Below, one piece after another: positions 1 through 10,412 of a DNA stretch of 64,000 nt (positions within the stretch are counted from its first letter, which is position 1; each line of letters begins with the position of its first letter). The position numbers and the translations under genes are program-made. The stretch comes from Bacillus sp. 103mf (lineage in GTDB: Bacteria > Bacillota > Bacilli > Bacillales > Bacillaceae_G). The stretch is from assembly GCF_900116295.1 (NCBI RefSeq), contig NZ_FPAF01000003.1, positions 310,001 to 374,000 of the forward strand. Reading direction: 5' to 3'. The notes under the pieces were generated by a model. The model searched no databases, was not told the DNA's origin, and saw nothing but the letters and a program-made list of their open reading frames with translations.

Positions 1-524
1 GACCAAATCTGATAGGAGCTAAATTACCGAATTGGTTACAAGGAAGTTTTACATTTGATGGAATCATATTAATCAAGTATCGCTTGTTTGTTATTGTAAT
101 CGGTTTATTGGTTTACATCGGATTTGTATTGTTACTTCGGAAAACGAAAATCGGGCTTATGATTCGTGCGGGTGTAATGGATAAAGAGATGGTTCAAGCG
201 CTTGGAATTAATGTGAAGGCCATCTTTTCTTTCGTATTTTTATTAGGAGCTGGAATGGCGGCGTTAGGTGGGTTTCTTCTTGCGCCATATTCGGGTGTTA
301 TTTTTGCCGAAATGGGGATGCAGTATGCTATTTTAGCTTTTATCGTTGTAATCATTGGTGGATTAGGTAGTGTACAAGGCTCGGTAATCGCATCCTTAAT
401 CGTTGGATTAGCAGGAGCTTTTACAGCGTATTATGTCCCTGATTTATCGCTTGCGATAAACATGTTGATGCTGTTATTCGTCTTATTAGTTAAGCCGACA
501 GGAATTGTTGGTGAAAAGGGGTGA
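1..524 (+). CDS. Branched-chain amino-acid-type ABC permease, LivH-like (5' truncated by window)
   Basis: The reading frame is open from base 3 of the window, so the gene begins upstream; about 174 residues are visible. The protein is strongly hydrophobic, with several membrane helices and the LivH-type stretch GLMIRAGVMDKEMVQALGIN, the cytoplasmic loop that docks on the ATPase, followed by the GGLGSVQG turn. It would form one half of the membrane channel of a periplasmic-binding-protein-type importer for branched-chain amino acids or a related small solute. The stop lies 7 bases before the next permease gene, so the two are co-transcribed. The substrate cannot be read from this part; a nucleoside role like B. 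subtilis NupP/NupQ is less likely because the loop is of LivH type. Confidence 0.85.
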   Translation, partial: PNLIGAKLPNWLQGSFTFDGIILIKYRLFVIVIGLLVYIGFVLLLRKTKIGLMIRAGVMDKEMVQALGINVKAIFSFVFLLGAGMAALGGFLLAPYSGVIFAEMGMQYAILAFIVVIIGGLGSVQGSVIASLIVGLAGAFTAYYVPDLSLAINMLMLLFVLLVKPTGIVGEKG

Positions 525-531
525 GATTGTT

Positions 532-1533
532 ATGAACACATTATCTAATCGAATTAGTTTGTATTTTGGAGGTGCAGTTCTTTTCTGTTTTATCATATTT
601 CCTTTTTTAAACGATTCAAGGAGTATGTTAATCTTGTTTACACAAATTTTCATCTTCGCAATATTCGCGATGAGCTTTGATATTCTATTAGGTTATACGG
701 GAATTGTTTCATTTGGACATTGTATGTTCTTTGGAATTGGCGCTTATTGTGTCGCACTCTTATTCGATCGACAAGAGGCATCGATATCAAGTTTTTTAAT
801 AGGGATTATAGTAGCAGTCACTTTATCAGCGGCTATTAGTTATATAATTGGTATGCTTTCCTTACGATTAAAAAGTCATTTTTATGCGATGCTAACACTT
901 GCAATTTCTCAATTATTCTTTGTGCTCGCTGAAAAGTGGAGAACCGTCACGCACGGGGGAGATGGTTTTACATTCCGTGTACCTGATATATTTCGAGATC
1001 GCTTCACATTTTACTATATTACATTAATAAGTTTAGTGATTATTTTTTTATTACTACAATTGTTTACGAAATCTTCAATTGGAAAAGTATTGAAAGCGAT
1101 TTCACAAAATGAACAACGTGTGGAAGCACTTGGTTATAAAATCCTTCACTATAAAGTAATTGCGAGTGTTGTAGCTGGAATTGTAGCATCTGTGAGCGGC
1201 GCCTTATTTGTTATTACACTTCGATTTGTAAATACGACTGTTTTCTCAATTGACATGACATTGAATGCCTTATTAATGACAACAATTGGTGGCATTGGGA
1301 CATTAGTAGGAGGGATAATAGGGGCAGGAATCATTGAATCGTTGAAATACTATTTGTCAGAGCTTGCTGCGCAGTATCCAATCTTTGAACGATGGACAAT
1401 TTTTCTTGGTTTATTGTATATCATTGTCTTATTAGGGCTTCCAACAGGTATGTTAGGAACAGTTAGGAAACTCATGAGTTGGAGGCGACATAAGAATAAA
1501 GAGAAGAGGAAGCAAATTGAGCATGGTGTTTAA
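532..1533 (+). CDS. Branched-chain amino-acid-type ABC permease, LivM-like
   Basis: A 333-residue integral membrane protein and partner of the preceding LivH-like permease. Visible LivM features are the N-terminal FDILLGYTGIVSFGH segment (near residue 45 on), the ISQNEQRVEALGY loop that contacts the ATPase, and the TTIGGIGTLVGGIIGAG motif near the C terminus. I choose ATG 532 over an upstream TTG at 505 because AAAGGGGTGA lies just before it; the Shine-Dalgarno overlaps the end of the upstream gene, which suggests translational coupling. The C terminus is basic and cytoplasmic. No ATPase or binding-protein gene follows, so those subunits must lie upstream of the window. Confidence 0.85.
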   Translation: MNTLSNRISLYFGGAVLFCFIIFPFLNDSRSMLILFTQIFIFAIFAMSFDILLGYTGIVSFGHCMFFGIGAYCVALLFDRQEASISSFLIGIIVAVTLSAAISYIIGMLSLRLKSHFYAMLTLAISQLFFVLAEKWRTVTHGGDGFTFRVPDIFRDRFTFYYITLISLVIIFLLLQLFTKSSIGKVLKAISQNEQRVEALGYKILHYKVIASVVAGIVASVSGALFVITLRFVNTTVFSIDMTLNALLMTTIGGIGTLVGGIIGAGIIESLKYYLSELAAQYPIFERWTIFLGLLYIIVLLGLPTGMLGTVRKLMSWRRHKNKEKRKQIEHGV

Positions 1534-1682
1534 TATAATTAAAAATGTAATTAGACATTTGGACACATTGTTAATAATTAAAGAACCAATATGAATAACT
1601 TACAAACGCATCTAAGGAATTCGAAGAACTCATTTTCTAACGTGTTCTTAAATTTACTCTTATAATAAAGGAGCATGTAAAA

Positions 1683-1964
1683 ATGAACTATTTTGCTATT
1701 TTGTTTACACAAGGAGAAAATTGGGAGAAAGGAAAACACATTTGGGAACAGGATGTAGAACAACATAAAATATATTGGACCCAGCACAGAAAGGAAAAGG
1801 TGATAGCTGGAGGTCCGTTCATGGATGATACAGGAGATCTGATTATCGTGGAAGTGGAGAGTCTTGAAGAAGCTAAAGAGTTAGCGAGTTATGATCCTGC
1901 TGTTTCTAATAAGATATTTCATGCCAATGTTCACCCATGGCGTCTAGTTTCAAAGAAATTTTAG
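1683..1964 (+). CDS. YciI family protein
   Basis: A 93-residue protein of the YciI fold (ferredoxin-like alpha+beta). The pattern IYWTQHRKEKVIAGGPFMDDTGDLIIVE, followed by an EEAKELASYDPAV segment and a C-terminal VHPWRL strand, is typical of the family. YciI proteins are small cytosolic dimers proposed to act as lyases or hydrolases in some pathways, but most, including this one, have no defined substrate. ATG 1683 is preceded by AAAGGAGCATGTAAAA. It stands alone, with a terminator downstream, and has no functional link to the deo genes beyond position. Confidence 0.8.
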   Translation: MNYFAILFTQGENWEKGKHIWEQDVEQHKIYWTQHRKEKVIAGGPFMDDTGDLIIVEVESLEEAKELASYDPAVSNKIFHANVHPWRLVSKKF

Positions 1965-1976
1965 TAATGTGGTAGA

Positions 1977-2019
1977 AACATGCAATTGTATTCTTAATGG
2001 TGCAGTTGCATGTTTTTTA
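1977..2019 (+). terminator. Intrinsic terminator after the YciI gene
   Basis: The inverted repeat ACATGCAATTG / CAGTTGCATGT is followed by a run of T, about 15 bases after the YciI stop codon. Confidence 0.7.
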
Positions 2020-2197
2020 TTTTGAATTTTACATATTTAAACTAAAATAATGAAGTGACATAAAAGCGAGGCTTTGGATTTTTGTAGTGATAAGAGGTAT
2101 ATTTATTTCTAACTTTAGATAGTCGAATTTTACAACATGAAATGTTATGATGCCATTAAGATAAAATAAGTTTGGAAGGGGTATAGAAATAACGAAT

Positions 2198-3145
2198 ATG
2201 GATAAAGAAAAACAACAATTGAGCGTGGAAGTTGCAAGGTTATATTACCAGTCCGATTATAGTCAACAAGAAATTGCTAATAAATTGAATATCTCCAGAC
2301 CAACCATTTCAAGACTGTTAAAATATGCGAAAGAAAAAGGGTTTGTTCAAATTCATATAGCGGATCCATTTGCTGATTTAGATAATGTAGGTAACCTACT
2401 TAAAGAAAAATATAATTTATTAGAAGCGCATGTCGTATTCTCCCCTGTACCAGAGTACACGGCCATTACGGAGTATATTAGTAAGTATGCTGCGGAGTAT
2501 ATGGAGAAGACCGTTACAAATGGTGATATTGTCGGTGTGAGCTGGGGAACTACTATGTATGAAATCGCAAGAAAAATTGTGCCACAGCATGTAAAAGGGG
2601 TAGAGGTTGTTCAATTAAAAGGAGGCATTAGTCATTCAAGTGTTAATACGTATGCAAATGAAACGATTGCTTTATTTGCAGATGCCTTTCAAACAACACC
2701 ACGAAACCTCCCACTTCCAGTTATATTTGATAACGCAGTTACAAAGGAATTAGTAGAGCAAGATAGACATATTCATCATATTATTGAGATGGGAAAACAA
2801 GCTAATATAGCTATTTTTACTGTCGGAACTGTTAGGGACGAGGCTTTATTATTCCGATTAGGCTACTTAAATCAAAATGAGATGAACATATTAAAAGCAA
2901 AAGCAGTTGGTGACATTTGTTCACGTTTCTTTGATGGAAATGGGGATATTTGTAGTGAAGAAATAAATAAACGCACAATTGGCATTGATTTAGAGGAACT
3001 GCGCTTAAAAGAGCGTTCAATTCTAGTTGCAGGAGGAGCTAGAAAAGTAAAGGTAATCGATGGTGCGTTAAGAGGCGGATATGCGAATGTGCTAATTATT
3101 GATCAACATACCGCAAAAGAATTGTTGCATTATCAAAAAGATTAG
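2198..3145 (+). CDS. deoR: Deoxyribonucleoside regulator DeoR (SorC/DeoR sugar-binding type)
   Basis: A 315-residue repressor of the deoxynucleoside catabolic operon immediately downstream. An N-terminal helix-turn-helix (residues about 10-50, SQQEIANKLNISRPTISRLL) precedes a SorC-type effector domain with GVSWGTTMYEIA and VVQLKGG. The lysine of QLKGG is residue 141, the position at which B. subtilis DeoR binds deoxyribose-5-phosphate; I infer the same inducer. It is transcribed on its own: a strong terminator separates it from deoC, whose promoter carries the operator. The start at ATG 2198 gives the usual family length. A 13-bp palindrome (AACAT-GAA-ATGTT, 2134-2146) lies in its own promoter region, but I cannot assign it. 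Confidence 0.93.
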   Translation: MDKEKQQLSVEVARLYYQSDYSQQEIANKLNISRPTISRLLKYAKEKGFVQIHIADPFADLDNVGNLLKEKYNLLEAHVVFSPVPEYTAITEYISKYAAEYMEKTVTNGDIVGVSWGTTMYEIARKIVPQHVKGVEVVQLKGGISHSSVNTYANETIALFADAFQTTPRNLPLPVIFDNAVTKELVEQDRHIHHIIEMGKQANIAIFTVGTVRDEALLFRLGYLNQNEMNILKAKAVGDICSRFFDGNGDICSEEINKRTIGIDLEELRLKERSILVAGGARKVKVIDGALRGGYANVLIIDQHTAKELLHYQKD

Positions 3146-3150
3146 GAACA

Positions 3151-3189
3151 AGAGATCTCTCAAAAATTCATTTGAGAGATCTTTTTTTT
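3151..3189 (+). terminator. deoR intrinsic terminator
   Basis: A perfect 12-bp stem, AGATCTCTCAAA (3153-3164) with TTTGAGAGATCT (3171-3182), with a 6-base loop, followed by seven T. Confidence 0.9.
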
Positions 3190-3196
3190 AGAGTTA

Positions 3197-3247
3197 TGAA
3201 CAAAATTTCAAAAGTATGTTTACATTTGTTCAAACAAGAGTTAGAAT
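3197..3247 (+). promoter_or_regulatory. deoC operon promoter with DeoR operator
   Basis: A sigma-A promoter, TTTACA (3219-3224), 17-bp spacer, TAGAAT (3242-3247), predicts a start near 3254. A palindrome TGAA-N6-TTCA (3197-3210) falls at about -57 to -44, and a lone TTCAAA half-site (3229-3234) lies between -35 and -10. B. subtilis DeoR uses the same arrangement: a palindrome near -60/-43 plus a 3' half-site near -24. The start point is inferred, not measured. Confidence 0.75.
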
Positions 3248-3279
3248 GAAGGTGTTAAAAGATATAAGGAGTGAAGAAC

Positions 3280-3951
3280 ATGAACATTGCAAAATTAATT
3301 GATCATACAATCTTGAAACCGGATACGACGAAAGAAGATGTTTTAAAAGTTTTAGAAGAAGCAAAGAAATATAATTTCGCTTCTGTTTGTATTAATCCTA
3401 CATGGGTGAAATTAGCAGCTGAAGAATTAGCAGGGCATGATGTAGATGTTTGCACAGTTATTGGGTTTCCTTTAGGTGCAAACACAACTGAGACAAAAGT
3501 ATTTGAAACAAAAGATGTAATTGCAAAAGGTGCAACTGAAGTAGACATGGTAATCAATGTCGGTGCTTTAAAAGATGGAGATAATGAATTCGTGGAAAAG
3601 GATATTTATGAAGTTGTGCAAGCTGCAAAAGGAAAAGCACTTGTAAAAGTTATTCTTGAAACTTGCTTATTAACAGATGAAGAAAAAGTTCGTGCATGTG
3701 AATTAGCTGTAAAAGCTGGCGCTGATTTTGTAAAAACTTCAACTGGATTCTCAACTGGCGGAGCAACTGTGGAAGATATTGCATTAATGCGCAAAACTGT
3801 TGGGGAAAACGTTGGTGTAAAAGCATCTGGTGGAGTTCGTACAAGAGAAGATGCAGAGAAAATGGTGGAAGCTGGTGCTTCTAGAATTGGAGCAAGTGCT
3901 AGTGTTGCAATTGTGCTAAATGACACAAACGGCGGTACAGGTAATTATTAA
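3280..3951 (+). CDS. deoC: Deoxyribose-phosphate aldolase DeoC
   Basis: A 223-residue cytosolic class I aldolase that splits 2-deoxyribose-5-phosphate into acetaldehyde and glyceraldehyde-3-phosphate, the last step of deoxynucleoside catabolism. The Schiff-base lysine lies in FVKTSTGF (K152) and the second active-site lysine in VKASGGV (K181). ATG 3280, eight bases after AAGGAG, is preferred over GTG 3271, which overlaps that ribosome site. It is the first gene of the DeoR-controlled unit deoC-nupC-pdp-cdd. Gaps between the genes are short (39-117 bases) and contain no clear terminator. Confidence 0.95.
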   Translation: MNIAKLIDHTILKPDTTKEDVLKVLEEAKKYNFASVCINPTWVKLAAEELAGHDVDVCTVIGFPLGANTTETKVFETKDVIAKGATEVDMVINVGALKDGDNEFVEKDIYEVVQAAKGKALVKVILETCLLTDEEKVRACELAVKAGADFVKTSTGFSTGGATVEDIALMRKTVGENVGVKASGGVRTREDAEKMVEAGASRIGASASVAIVLNDTNGGTGNY

Positions 3952-4068
3952 TCGATAAACAGTTGCAAGTAATAGATACACAGATTGTTGAAAAAGCATA
4001 GTGTATCTATTACTGTAACTTTAATAAAACAAAATATGTAAGCGGATACGAAAAGGAGGGAGAATGTT

Positions 4069-5250
4069 ATGAAGTACATAATTGGTATTCTGGGTCTCAT
4101 TATTATTTTAGGTATCGCATGGCTTGCTAGTAATAATCGAAGTAAAGTAAAATTCCGTCCTATTGTAACGATGATTGTTCTGCAGTTTATTTTAGGGTTT
4201 TTGCTATTAAATACAAGTGCTGGGAACATTTTAATAAGTGGGATCGCAGATGGATTTGGACAATTGTTAAAATACGCTGCTGATGGTGTCAATTTTGTAT
4301 TTGGCGGTTTAGTAAATAAAAAAGAGTTTTCATTCTTTTTAAGTGTATTAATGCCAATTGTATTTATCTCAGTTTTAATTGGTATTTTACAACATATTAA
4401 GGTATTGCCATTCATTGTGAAATACATAGGTCTCGTTTTAAGTAAAGTAAATGGAATGGGAAAGCTTGAATCATATAACGCTGTAGCTTCAGCGATTTTA
4501 GGACAATCAGAGGTATTCATTTCTGTTAAGAAACAGTTAGGCTTATTGAGTGAAAGAAGATTATATACTCTATGTGCGTCTGCAATGTCAACGGTGTCTA
4601 TGTCTATAGTGGGATCATATATGGTGTTATTAAAACCGGAGTATGTTGTAACCGCTTTAGTGCTGAACTTGTTTGGCGGATTTATTATTGCTTCTATTAT
4701 TAATCCTTATGAGGTTACTGAGGAAGAAGACATTTTAGAAGTACAGGAAGAAGAGAAAAAAACCTTTTTTGAAGTGTTAGGGGAATATATAATAGATGGT
4801 TTTAAAGTTGCGATTACAGTAGCTGCTATGCTAATTGGATTCGTTGCTTTAATCACTTTCATTAATGCTATTTTTAAAGGCGCAATCGGAATCTCATTCC
4901 AAGAAATTCTTGGGTATGTATTTGCCCCATTTGCTTTTATTGTAGGGATTCCATGGCATGAAGCTGTTGACGCTGGTAGTATTATGGCAACAAAACTTGT
5001 ATCGAATGAATTTGTAGCAATGACAAATTTAGCTCAAGGAAATTTTCATTTTACAGGAAGAACAACTGCTATCTTGTCAGTATTTCTTGTTTCGTTTGCA
5101 AACTTTTCTTCTATCGGCATTATCGCTGGGGCTGTTAAAAGTTTACATGAAAAACAAGGAAATGTTGTCGCAAGATTTGGTTTGAAATTACTGTTCGGGG
5201 CAACACTAGTAAGCTTTTTATCAGCGGCAATTGTTGGCTTAATATATTAA
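4069..5250 (+). CDS. nupC: Pyrimidine/deoxynucleoside symporter NupC (CNT family)
   Basis: A 393-residue polytopic membrane protein of the concentrative nucleoside transporter family, importing nucleosides by cation symport. It shows GQSEVFISVKKQLGLLSERRLYTLC in the nucleoside-recognition half and the C-terminal LAQGNFHFTGRTTAILSVFLVSFANFSSIGI region, with the conserved FANFSSIG motif near a transmembrane helix. The strong site AAAGGAGGGAGAATGTT precedes ATG 4069. Its position between deoC and pdp indicates that it supplies the nucleosides that Pdp and Cdd act on. An imperfect cre-like sequence (TGTAAGCGGATACG, from 4035) lies just upstream; catabolite control is possible but not shown. Confidence 0.93.
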   Translation: MKYIIGILGLIIILGIAWLASNNRSKVKFRPIVTMIVLQFILGFLLLNTSAGNILISGIADGFGQLLKYAADGVNFVFGGLVNKKEFSFFLSVLMPIVFISVLIGILQHIKVLPFIVKYIGLVLSKVNGMGKLESYNAVASAILGQSEVFISVKKQLGLLSERRLYTLCASAMSTVSMSIVGSYMVLLKPEYVVTALVLNLFGGFIIASIINPYEVTEEEDILEVQEEEKKTFFEVLGEYIIDGFKVAITVAAMLIGFVALITFINAIFKGAIGISFQEILGYVFAPFAFIVGIPWHEAVDAGSIMATKLVSNEFVAMTNLAQGNFHFTGRTTAILSVFLVSFANFSSIGIIAGAVKSLHEKQGNVVARFGLKLLFGATLVSFLSAAIVGLIY

Positions 5251-5305
5251 GAGTTTAACAGGAGTTATTTTTAATAATTAAAAATAAAAAGGATTGGTGA
5301 TCAAG

Positions 5306-6607
5306 ATGAGAATGGTAGATATCATTGCGAAAAAACGTGACGGTAAAGAACTAACAACAGAAGAAATTCAATTTTTTATTACAGGATATACTGATGGAAC
5401 AATTCCTGATTATCAAGTGAGTGCACTGGCGATGGCTATCTTTTTCCAAGATATGTCTGACCGTGAGCGTGCAGATTTAACAATGGCAATGGTTGAATCT
5501 GGAGAAACGATTGATTTATCAGAGATTGAAGGGATTAAAGTAGATAAACATTCAACTGGCGGTGTTGGTGATACAACAACATTAGTTTTAGGGCCGTTAG
5601 TGGCAGCTTTAGATGTACCTGTTGCGAAAATGTCTGGGCGCGGTTTAGGACATACAGGTGGAACAATTGATAAATTAGAAGCAGTAGAAGGTTTCCATGT
5701 TGAAATTACGAAAGAACAATTCATTGACATCGTAAACCGTGATAAAGTTGCAGTTATTGGACAAACTGGAAATTTAACACCTGCTGATAAAAAGATATAT
5801 GCTTTGCGTGATGTGACAGGAACGGTAAACTCAATTCCATTAATCGCAAGTTCAATCATGAGTAAAAAAATCGCAGCTGGTGCTGATGCAATTGTTCTTG
5901 ACGTAAAAACAGGTGCCGGTGCATTTATGAAAACAGAAGAAGATGCAATTGAATTAGCTCATGCAATGGTGCGAATCGGAAACAATGTTGGTCGTCAAAC
6001 AATGGCTGTTATCTCTGATATGTCACAACCTCTTGGCTTTGCAATTGGTAATGCGCTTGAAGTGAAAGAAGCAATTGATACATTAAAAGGAGAAGGGCCA
6101 GCAGATTTAACAGAATTGGTACTAGTATTAGGAAGTCAAATGGTTGTACTTGCTAAAAAAGCAAATACGTTAGAAGAAGCACGTGAAATGTTGAAAGAAG
6201 TTATGAAGAATGGAAAAGCAATTGAGAAATTCAAACAATTTTTACACAATCAAGGCGGAGACAGTTCGATTGTCGATCAGCCAGAAAAATTACCACAAGC
6301 GAAATATGTAATTGATGTTCCAGCTAAAACTTCAGGTGTTGTATCTAACATTGTTGCAGACGAATTTGGTATTGCTGCGATGCTTCTAGGTGCAGGGCGA
6401 GCAACAAAAGAAGATGAAATTGACTTAGCTGTTGGCTTAATGTTACGTAAAAAAGTTGGTGACGCTGTAAAAGAAGGGGAGCCATTAGTTACGATTTATG
6501 CAAATCGTGAAGATGTTGAAGAGGTAAAAGCGAAAATCTATGAAAATATTTCTATTTCAGAAAAAGCTGAAGCTCCAAAATTAATCTATACTGTTATCAC
6601 TGATTAA
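5306..6607 (+). CDS. pdp: Pyrimidine-nucleoside phosphorylase Pdp
   Basis: A 433-residue cytosolic phosphorylase that converts uridine, thymidine or deoxyuridine plus phosphate into free base and (deoxy)ribose-1-phosphate. Conserved blocks are [17 protein letters not shown] (phosphate-binding loop, near residue 80) and [13 protein letters not shown]. The C-terminal alpha/beta domain ends with [14 protein letters not shown] 5306 gives the family N terminus [10 protein letters not shown]; an upstream TTG at 5294 overlaps the ribosome site AAAGGATTGGTG. The ribose-1-phosphate product would need a mutase before DeoC can act; that gene is not in this cluster. Confidence 0.95.
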   Translation: MRMVDIIAKKRDGKELTTEEIQFFITGYTDGTIPDYQVSALAMAIFFQDMSDRERADLTMAMVESGETIDLSEIEGIKVDKHSTGGVGDTTTLVLGPLVAALDVPVAKMSGRGLGHTGGTIDKLEAVEGFHVEITKEQFIDIVNRDKVAVIGQTGNLTPADKKIYALRDVTGTVNSIPLIASSIMSKKIAAGADAIVLDVKTGAGAFMKTEEDAIELAHAMVRIGNNVGRQTMAVISDMSQPLGFAIGNALEVKEAIDTLKGEGPADLTELVLVLGSQMVVLAKKANTLEEAREMLKEVMKNGKAIEKFKQFLHNQGGDSSIVDQPEKLPQAKYVIDVPAKTSGVVSNIVADEFGIAAMLLGAGRATKEDEIDLAVGLMLRKKVGDAVKEGEPLVTIYANREDVEEVKAKIYENISISEKAEAPKLIYTVITD

Positions 6608-6634
6608 TACTAAATAGAATCGCATTTACTTTGA

Positions 6635-7042
<408 letters not shown>

Positions 7043-7111
7043 TAAAAGGTTAGTATTGTATGATTTGAAAATTATAATTAACAATAAAAAAGCTATCCTA
7101 ATTGAACTGTA

Positions 7112-7156
7112 CCCCGAATCGTGGACACAAAAAAGTCCATGATTTGGGGTTTTTAT
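7112..7156. terminator. Long imperfect hairpin with T-tail after cdd
   Basis: CCCCGAATCGTGGAC (7112-7126) pairs with GTCCATGATTTGGGG (7135-7149), with two G-T style mismatches, and is followed by TTTTT. It probably terminates the deo transcript. Its GTACCCC edge resembles transposon ends seen later in the window, so it may derive from one. The remaining sequence up to selO (7157-7390) is AT-rich and shows nothing else. Confidence 0.55.
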
Positions 7157-7390
7157 GTTGTTTTTTACTTATATATACTAAACATATAAATTTATTTTAA
7201 TTTTTCACATATAAGTTACGGATATACAGAATTACAGATAATTTGCATTCTCCTTATTTCTGTAGAAAAGGTATAATAAAATGGCAGAAGTAGACATTAA
7301 AAGGGATTACTTTGTATTGATGTAGAAATACATAACTACGACTCCATTTAAATTTTGTCTGATATAAAAAAGATAAGAGACGGTGATACG

Positions 7391-8863
7391 ATGACGAAGA
7401 AAGAAAGAATAGAAACAGGATGGAACTTTGATAATAGTTATGCCCATCTACCGAAATCATTTTTTTCGAGTCTCAGTCCAACTCCTGTTCGCTCACCGAA
7501 ATTGACTATACTCAATCATTCGTTGGCAACATCATTGGGATTGAATGCCGAGGAACTAGAAAGTGACGAAGGGGTAGCGGCACTAGCAGGAAATCAGATT
7601 CCTGAAGGTGCGTTTCCTCTTGCTCAAGCATATGCGGGTCATCAATTCGGGCATTTTAACAGGTTAGGGGACGGCAGGGCTTTACTACTTGGCGAGCAAA
7701 TAACGCCTTTAAATGAAAGGTTTGATATCCATCTGAAAGGTTCTGGTCGAACACCATACTCCCGTAGGGGAGATGGACGAGCGGCATTAGGACCAATGTT
7801 ACGCGAATATATTATCAGTGAAGCAATGCATGCGCTTGGTATTGCTACTACCCGTAGTCTAGCGGTAGTGACTACCGGTGAGTCAATCGTTCGTGAAACG
7901 GAACTACCTGGTGCAGTTCTCACTCGTGTGGCTGCAAGTCATTTGCGCGTTGGCACCTTTCAGTATGTTTCCCGGTGGGGGACTGATGAAGAGCTCCAAA
8001 TTCTAGCTGACTATACATTACAGCGACATTATCCAGGTGGTGACGCTGCTGAAAATCGCTATCTTTTCCTGCTTGAGGAAGTGATTAAGCGTCAAGCTTC
8101 GTTAATTGCGAAATGGCAACTTGTTGGCTTTATTCACGGAGTGATGAATACTGATAATATGACTATAAGCGGAGAAACAATTGATTACGGTCCTTGTGCC
8201 TTCATGGATACTTATGATCCGGAAACAGTATTCAGCTCCATTGATATTCAAGGACGTTATGCTTATGGCAACCAGCCGTATATTGCAGGGTGGAATCTTG
8301 CGAGATTTGCTGAAACGTTATTACCACTGCTTCATAGCGATTATGAAAAGTCTATTAGAATGGCTCAGGATGCAATTTTAAATTTTAACGAGTTGTATGA
8401 TTCTAACTGGCTCGCAGGAATGAGAGCGAAATTGGGGATATTTAACGAAGAAGTACAGGATAAATCCCTTATTGAAGACCTCCTTACTATTATGGAGAAG
8501 TATCGTGCGGACTATACGAATACCTTCCGTGCGTTAACTTTTGATAAGCTCGGGGACATGGCTTTGTTTGAGACTACAGAGTTTGCAGAGTGGCATGTAA
8601 GATGGCAGGAAAGACTAGGTAGACAAGAAGAATCGAAAGCTTCCTCACATTTATTGATGCGAAAAAGCAATCCTGCGATAATCCCTCGGAACCACAGGGT
8701 AGAAGAAGCATTAGAAGCTGCAGTGGAGCATGGGGATTATAGTGTGATGGATCGTCTTCTTAATGTTCTTTCAAATCCTTACGCGCACTCCACTGAACAG
8801 GAGGAGTATGCGGCGCTACCTAAACCTTCATCCTGTCCTTACCGAACTTTTTGCGGCACATGA
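7391..8863 (+). CDS. selO: Protein adenylyltransferase SelO (YdiU/UPF0061)
   Basis: A 490-residue pseudokinase-fold enzyme that transfers AMP from ATP to Ser/Thr/Tyr of target proteins, with a role in redox homeostasis in other bacteria. Family landmarks are [10 protein letters not shown] (about residues 79-88), [20 protein letters not shown] (nucleotide/Mg site), [23 protein letters not shown] (catalytic Asp/Asn region) and the conserved tail PYRTFCGT. The Cys three residues from the end replaces the selenocysteine of eukaryotic SelO. ATG 7391 is chosen over an upstream TTG; the ribosome site is weak. The codon mix includes more G/C-ending codons than neighbours, so acquisition from another Bacillus lineage is possible. 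Confidence 0.92.
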   Translation: MTKKERIETGWNFDNSYAHLPKSFFSSLSPTPVRSPKLTILNHSLATSLGLNAEELESDEGVAALAGNQIPEGAFPLAQAYAGHQFGHFNRLGDGRALLLGEQITPLNERFDIHLKGSGRTPYSRRGDGRAALGPMLREYIISEAMHALGIATTRSLAVVTTGESIVRETELPGAVLTRVAASHLRVGTFQYVSRWGTDEELQILADYTLQRHYPGGDAAENRYLFLLEEVIKRQASLIAKWQLVGFIHGVMNTDNMTISGETIDYGPCAFMDTYDPETVFSSIDIQGRYAYGNQPYIAGWNLARFAETLLPLLHSDYEKSIRMAQDAILNFNELYDSNWLAGMRAKLGIFNEEVQDKSLIEDLLTIMEKYRADYTNTFRALTFDKLGDMALFETTEFAEWHVRWQERLGRQEESKASSHLLMRKSNPAIIPRNHRVEEALEAAVEHGDYSVMDRLLNVLSNPYAHSTEQEEYAALPKPSSCPYRTFCGT

Positions 8864-8916
8864 TATAGAAGCATTAGGGATAGTATTTTTTACAATATAG
8901 TTTAAGATTCGTACAA

Positions 8917-8953
8917 AATAATGCTACTTCTTTAGTTGAAGTAGCATTATTTT
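8917..8953. terminator. selO terminator
   Basis: AATAATGCTACTTC (8917-8930) and GAAGTAGCATTATT (8938-8951) form a perfect 14-bp stem with a 7-base loop, followed by T. It can work in both directions. Confidence 0.8.
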
Positions 8954-9130
8954 AGGTTATCATTTCTTCCTTTTTAGTAGAAATCACATCTCGTATCAAG
9001 CAAGCGGATACTTTGAAATACCCAATTGTTGATTTTAAATAAAGTCGCGAAGCTTTACCCTTTTGGATACTTTTGTCTAAAGGGGTGTTTTTATGACTAA
9101 AAGAAAAAGAACATCTGAATAAAGTGAAAC

Positions 9131-9225
9131 TAACCATCAGTGGAGGTTTTCGTCATCCTCCACTGATGGTTAGTTGAACCAATCGGGCTCTTACTGCCCT
9201 AAAGTAGCGGGATAAAAGGTGGATT
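9131..9225. repeat. Structured B. cereus-group repeat, copy 1
   Basis: A 17-bp inverted repeat around CTAACCATCAGTGGAGG / CCTCCACTGATGGTTAG is followed by CCAATCGGGCTCTTACTGCC. The same two-part arrangement recurs, in opposite orientation, at 30235-30325. It is untranslated, so probably a mobile or regulatory RNA-like repeat. The rest of the gap between selO and the hydrolase (8954-9520) holds a short ORF MTKRKRTSE (9093-9122) that may be the start of a lost transposase, and nothing else. Confidence 0.55.
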
Positions 9226-9520
9226 AAGGAATTATTGAGTGATATAAAGTTGTTCCGTTAAAGGGCCAGATTGTTGAATAATTATTATTGGAAGCTCATG
9301 TGGGCAATGCACAATAATAAGAATCATGTTATAATTTAATTTGGTATAAAAACCCTTATTTCTTATAGGAGAGTGCAAATCATGATTATTAAGTTCATCC
9401 GTTTCCGTTAATTTCAGGTACATTTCATTTATGCCCAGTCATTTTTTGATAAAATGAGTAGATTTATTTGAGTGTGCCTCATTCAAATTTACCAAATTCG
9501 AATGAAATGGGGAACAAATC

Positions 9521-10375
9521 ATGAGTGAAAAGATATTTGAAATTAACGGAATTAATATATGTACAGAGAGTTTTGGAAATCCATCTAAACCAGCAGTCTT
9601 ATTGATAAATGGAGCTACGAATTCAATGGTTTATTGGGACAAAGAATTCTGTCAAAAATTAGCCGATACAGGAAGGTATGTTATTCGATATGATAATCGA
9701 GATGTAGGACGCTCCATAACTTATGAGCCTGGGACTTCAAATTATACAGTAGTAGACATGGCTAATGATGCTACAGGGGTTATAGATGCCTACAATATTA
9801 ATCAAGCCCACATTGTCGGAATGTCATTGGGTGGTATGATTGCTCAAGTTGTTGCATTTCATAACCCTCAGAGAGTTTTAAGCATGACTTTAATTTCATC
9901 AAGTCTTTTTGGTTCCGATGATAACGACCGAGGATTACCAGAAATGGATGAGAGCTTACTAGCTTATCATGCCAAGGGGGCTATATTAGATTGGTCAGAT
10001 GAAGAATCAATTATTAACTACTTGGTTGAAGGTGCAAAAATGCTCTGTGGTTCACATCATACCTTTGATGAAAAAAGAGCTCGTGAACTAACAACACAAG
10101 ATTTTAAACGAGCAAATAATTTACTCAGTATGTTTAATCACGCAACACTTGTAGGCAATGATTATTATGAAGGTAAAATTAAAGAAATAAAGGTTCCATC
10201 ATTGGTGATTCATGGTACAGAAGATACAATCCTTCCCTATGAGCATGGTTTAGCACTTGCCAAAGAACTTCCAAATGCATCGTTACTAACCCTTGAAGGG
10301 ACTGGGCATGAAATTCACTTTGATGATTGGGATAAAATAATTAACGCTATTTCAAGCCATACGTCAGTCAAGTAA
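9521..10375 (+). CDS. Alpha/beta hydrolase
   Basis: A 284-residue soluble alpha/beta-hydrolase of the aclacinomycin-methylesterase / haloperoxidase-like group. The nucleophile elbow is GMSLGG with S102; the acid is the Asp of VIHGTEDTILP and the base the His of GTGHEIHF. YDNRDVGRS is the conserved post-beta4 loop. The substrate is unknown; it probably hydrolyses a small ester or lactone in the cytosol. No signal peptide. ATG 9521 follows GGGGAACAAATC. It is a single gene with its own terminator. Confidence 0.85.
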   Translation: MSEKIFEINGINICTESFGNPSKPAVLLINGATNSMVYWDKEFCQKLADTGRYVIRYDNRDVGRSITYEPGTSNYTVVDMANDATGVIDAYNINQAHIVGMSLGGMIAQVVAFHNPQRVLSMTLISSSLFGSDDNDRGLPEMDESLLAYHAKGAILDWSDEESIINYLVEGAKMLCGSHHTFDEKRARELTTQDFKRANNLLSMFNHATLVGNDYYEGKIKEIKVPSLVIHGTEDTILPYEHGLALAKELPNASLLTLEGTGHEIHFDDWDKIINAISSHTSVK

Positions 10376-10412
10376 GTTCACGTAGCATAACAAGTTTCAT
10401 AACAGAAAATTC

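Noticed and set aside
1578-1787. 69-codon minus-strand frame over the YciI start
   Set aside because: It overlaps the real YciI gene and lacks a ribosome site.
4035-4048. CcpA cre site before nupC (TGTAAGCGGATACG)
   Set aside because: Only a partial match to the cre consensus, with mismatches in the right half; mentioned but not annotated as a feature.
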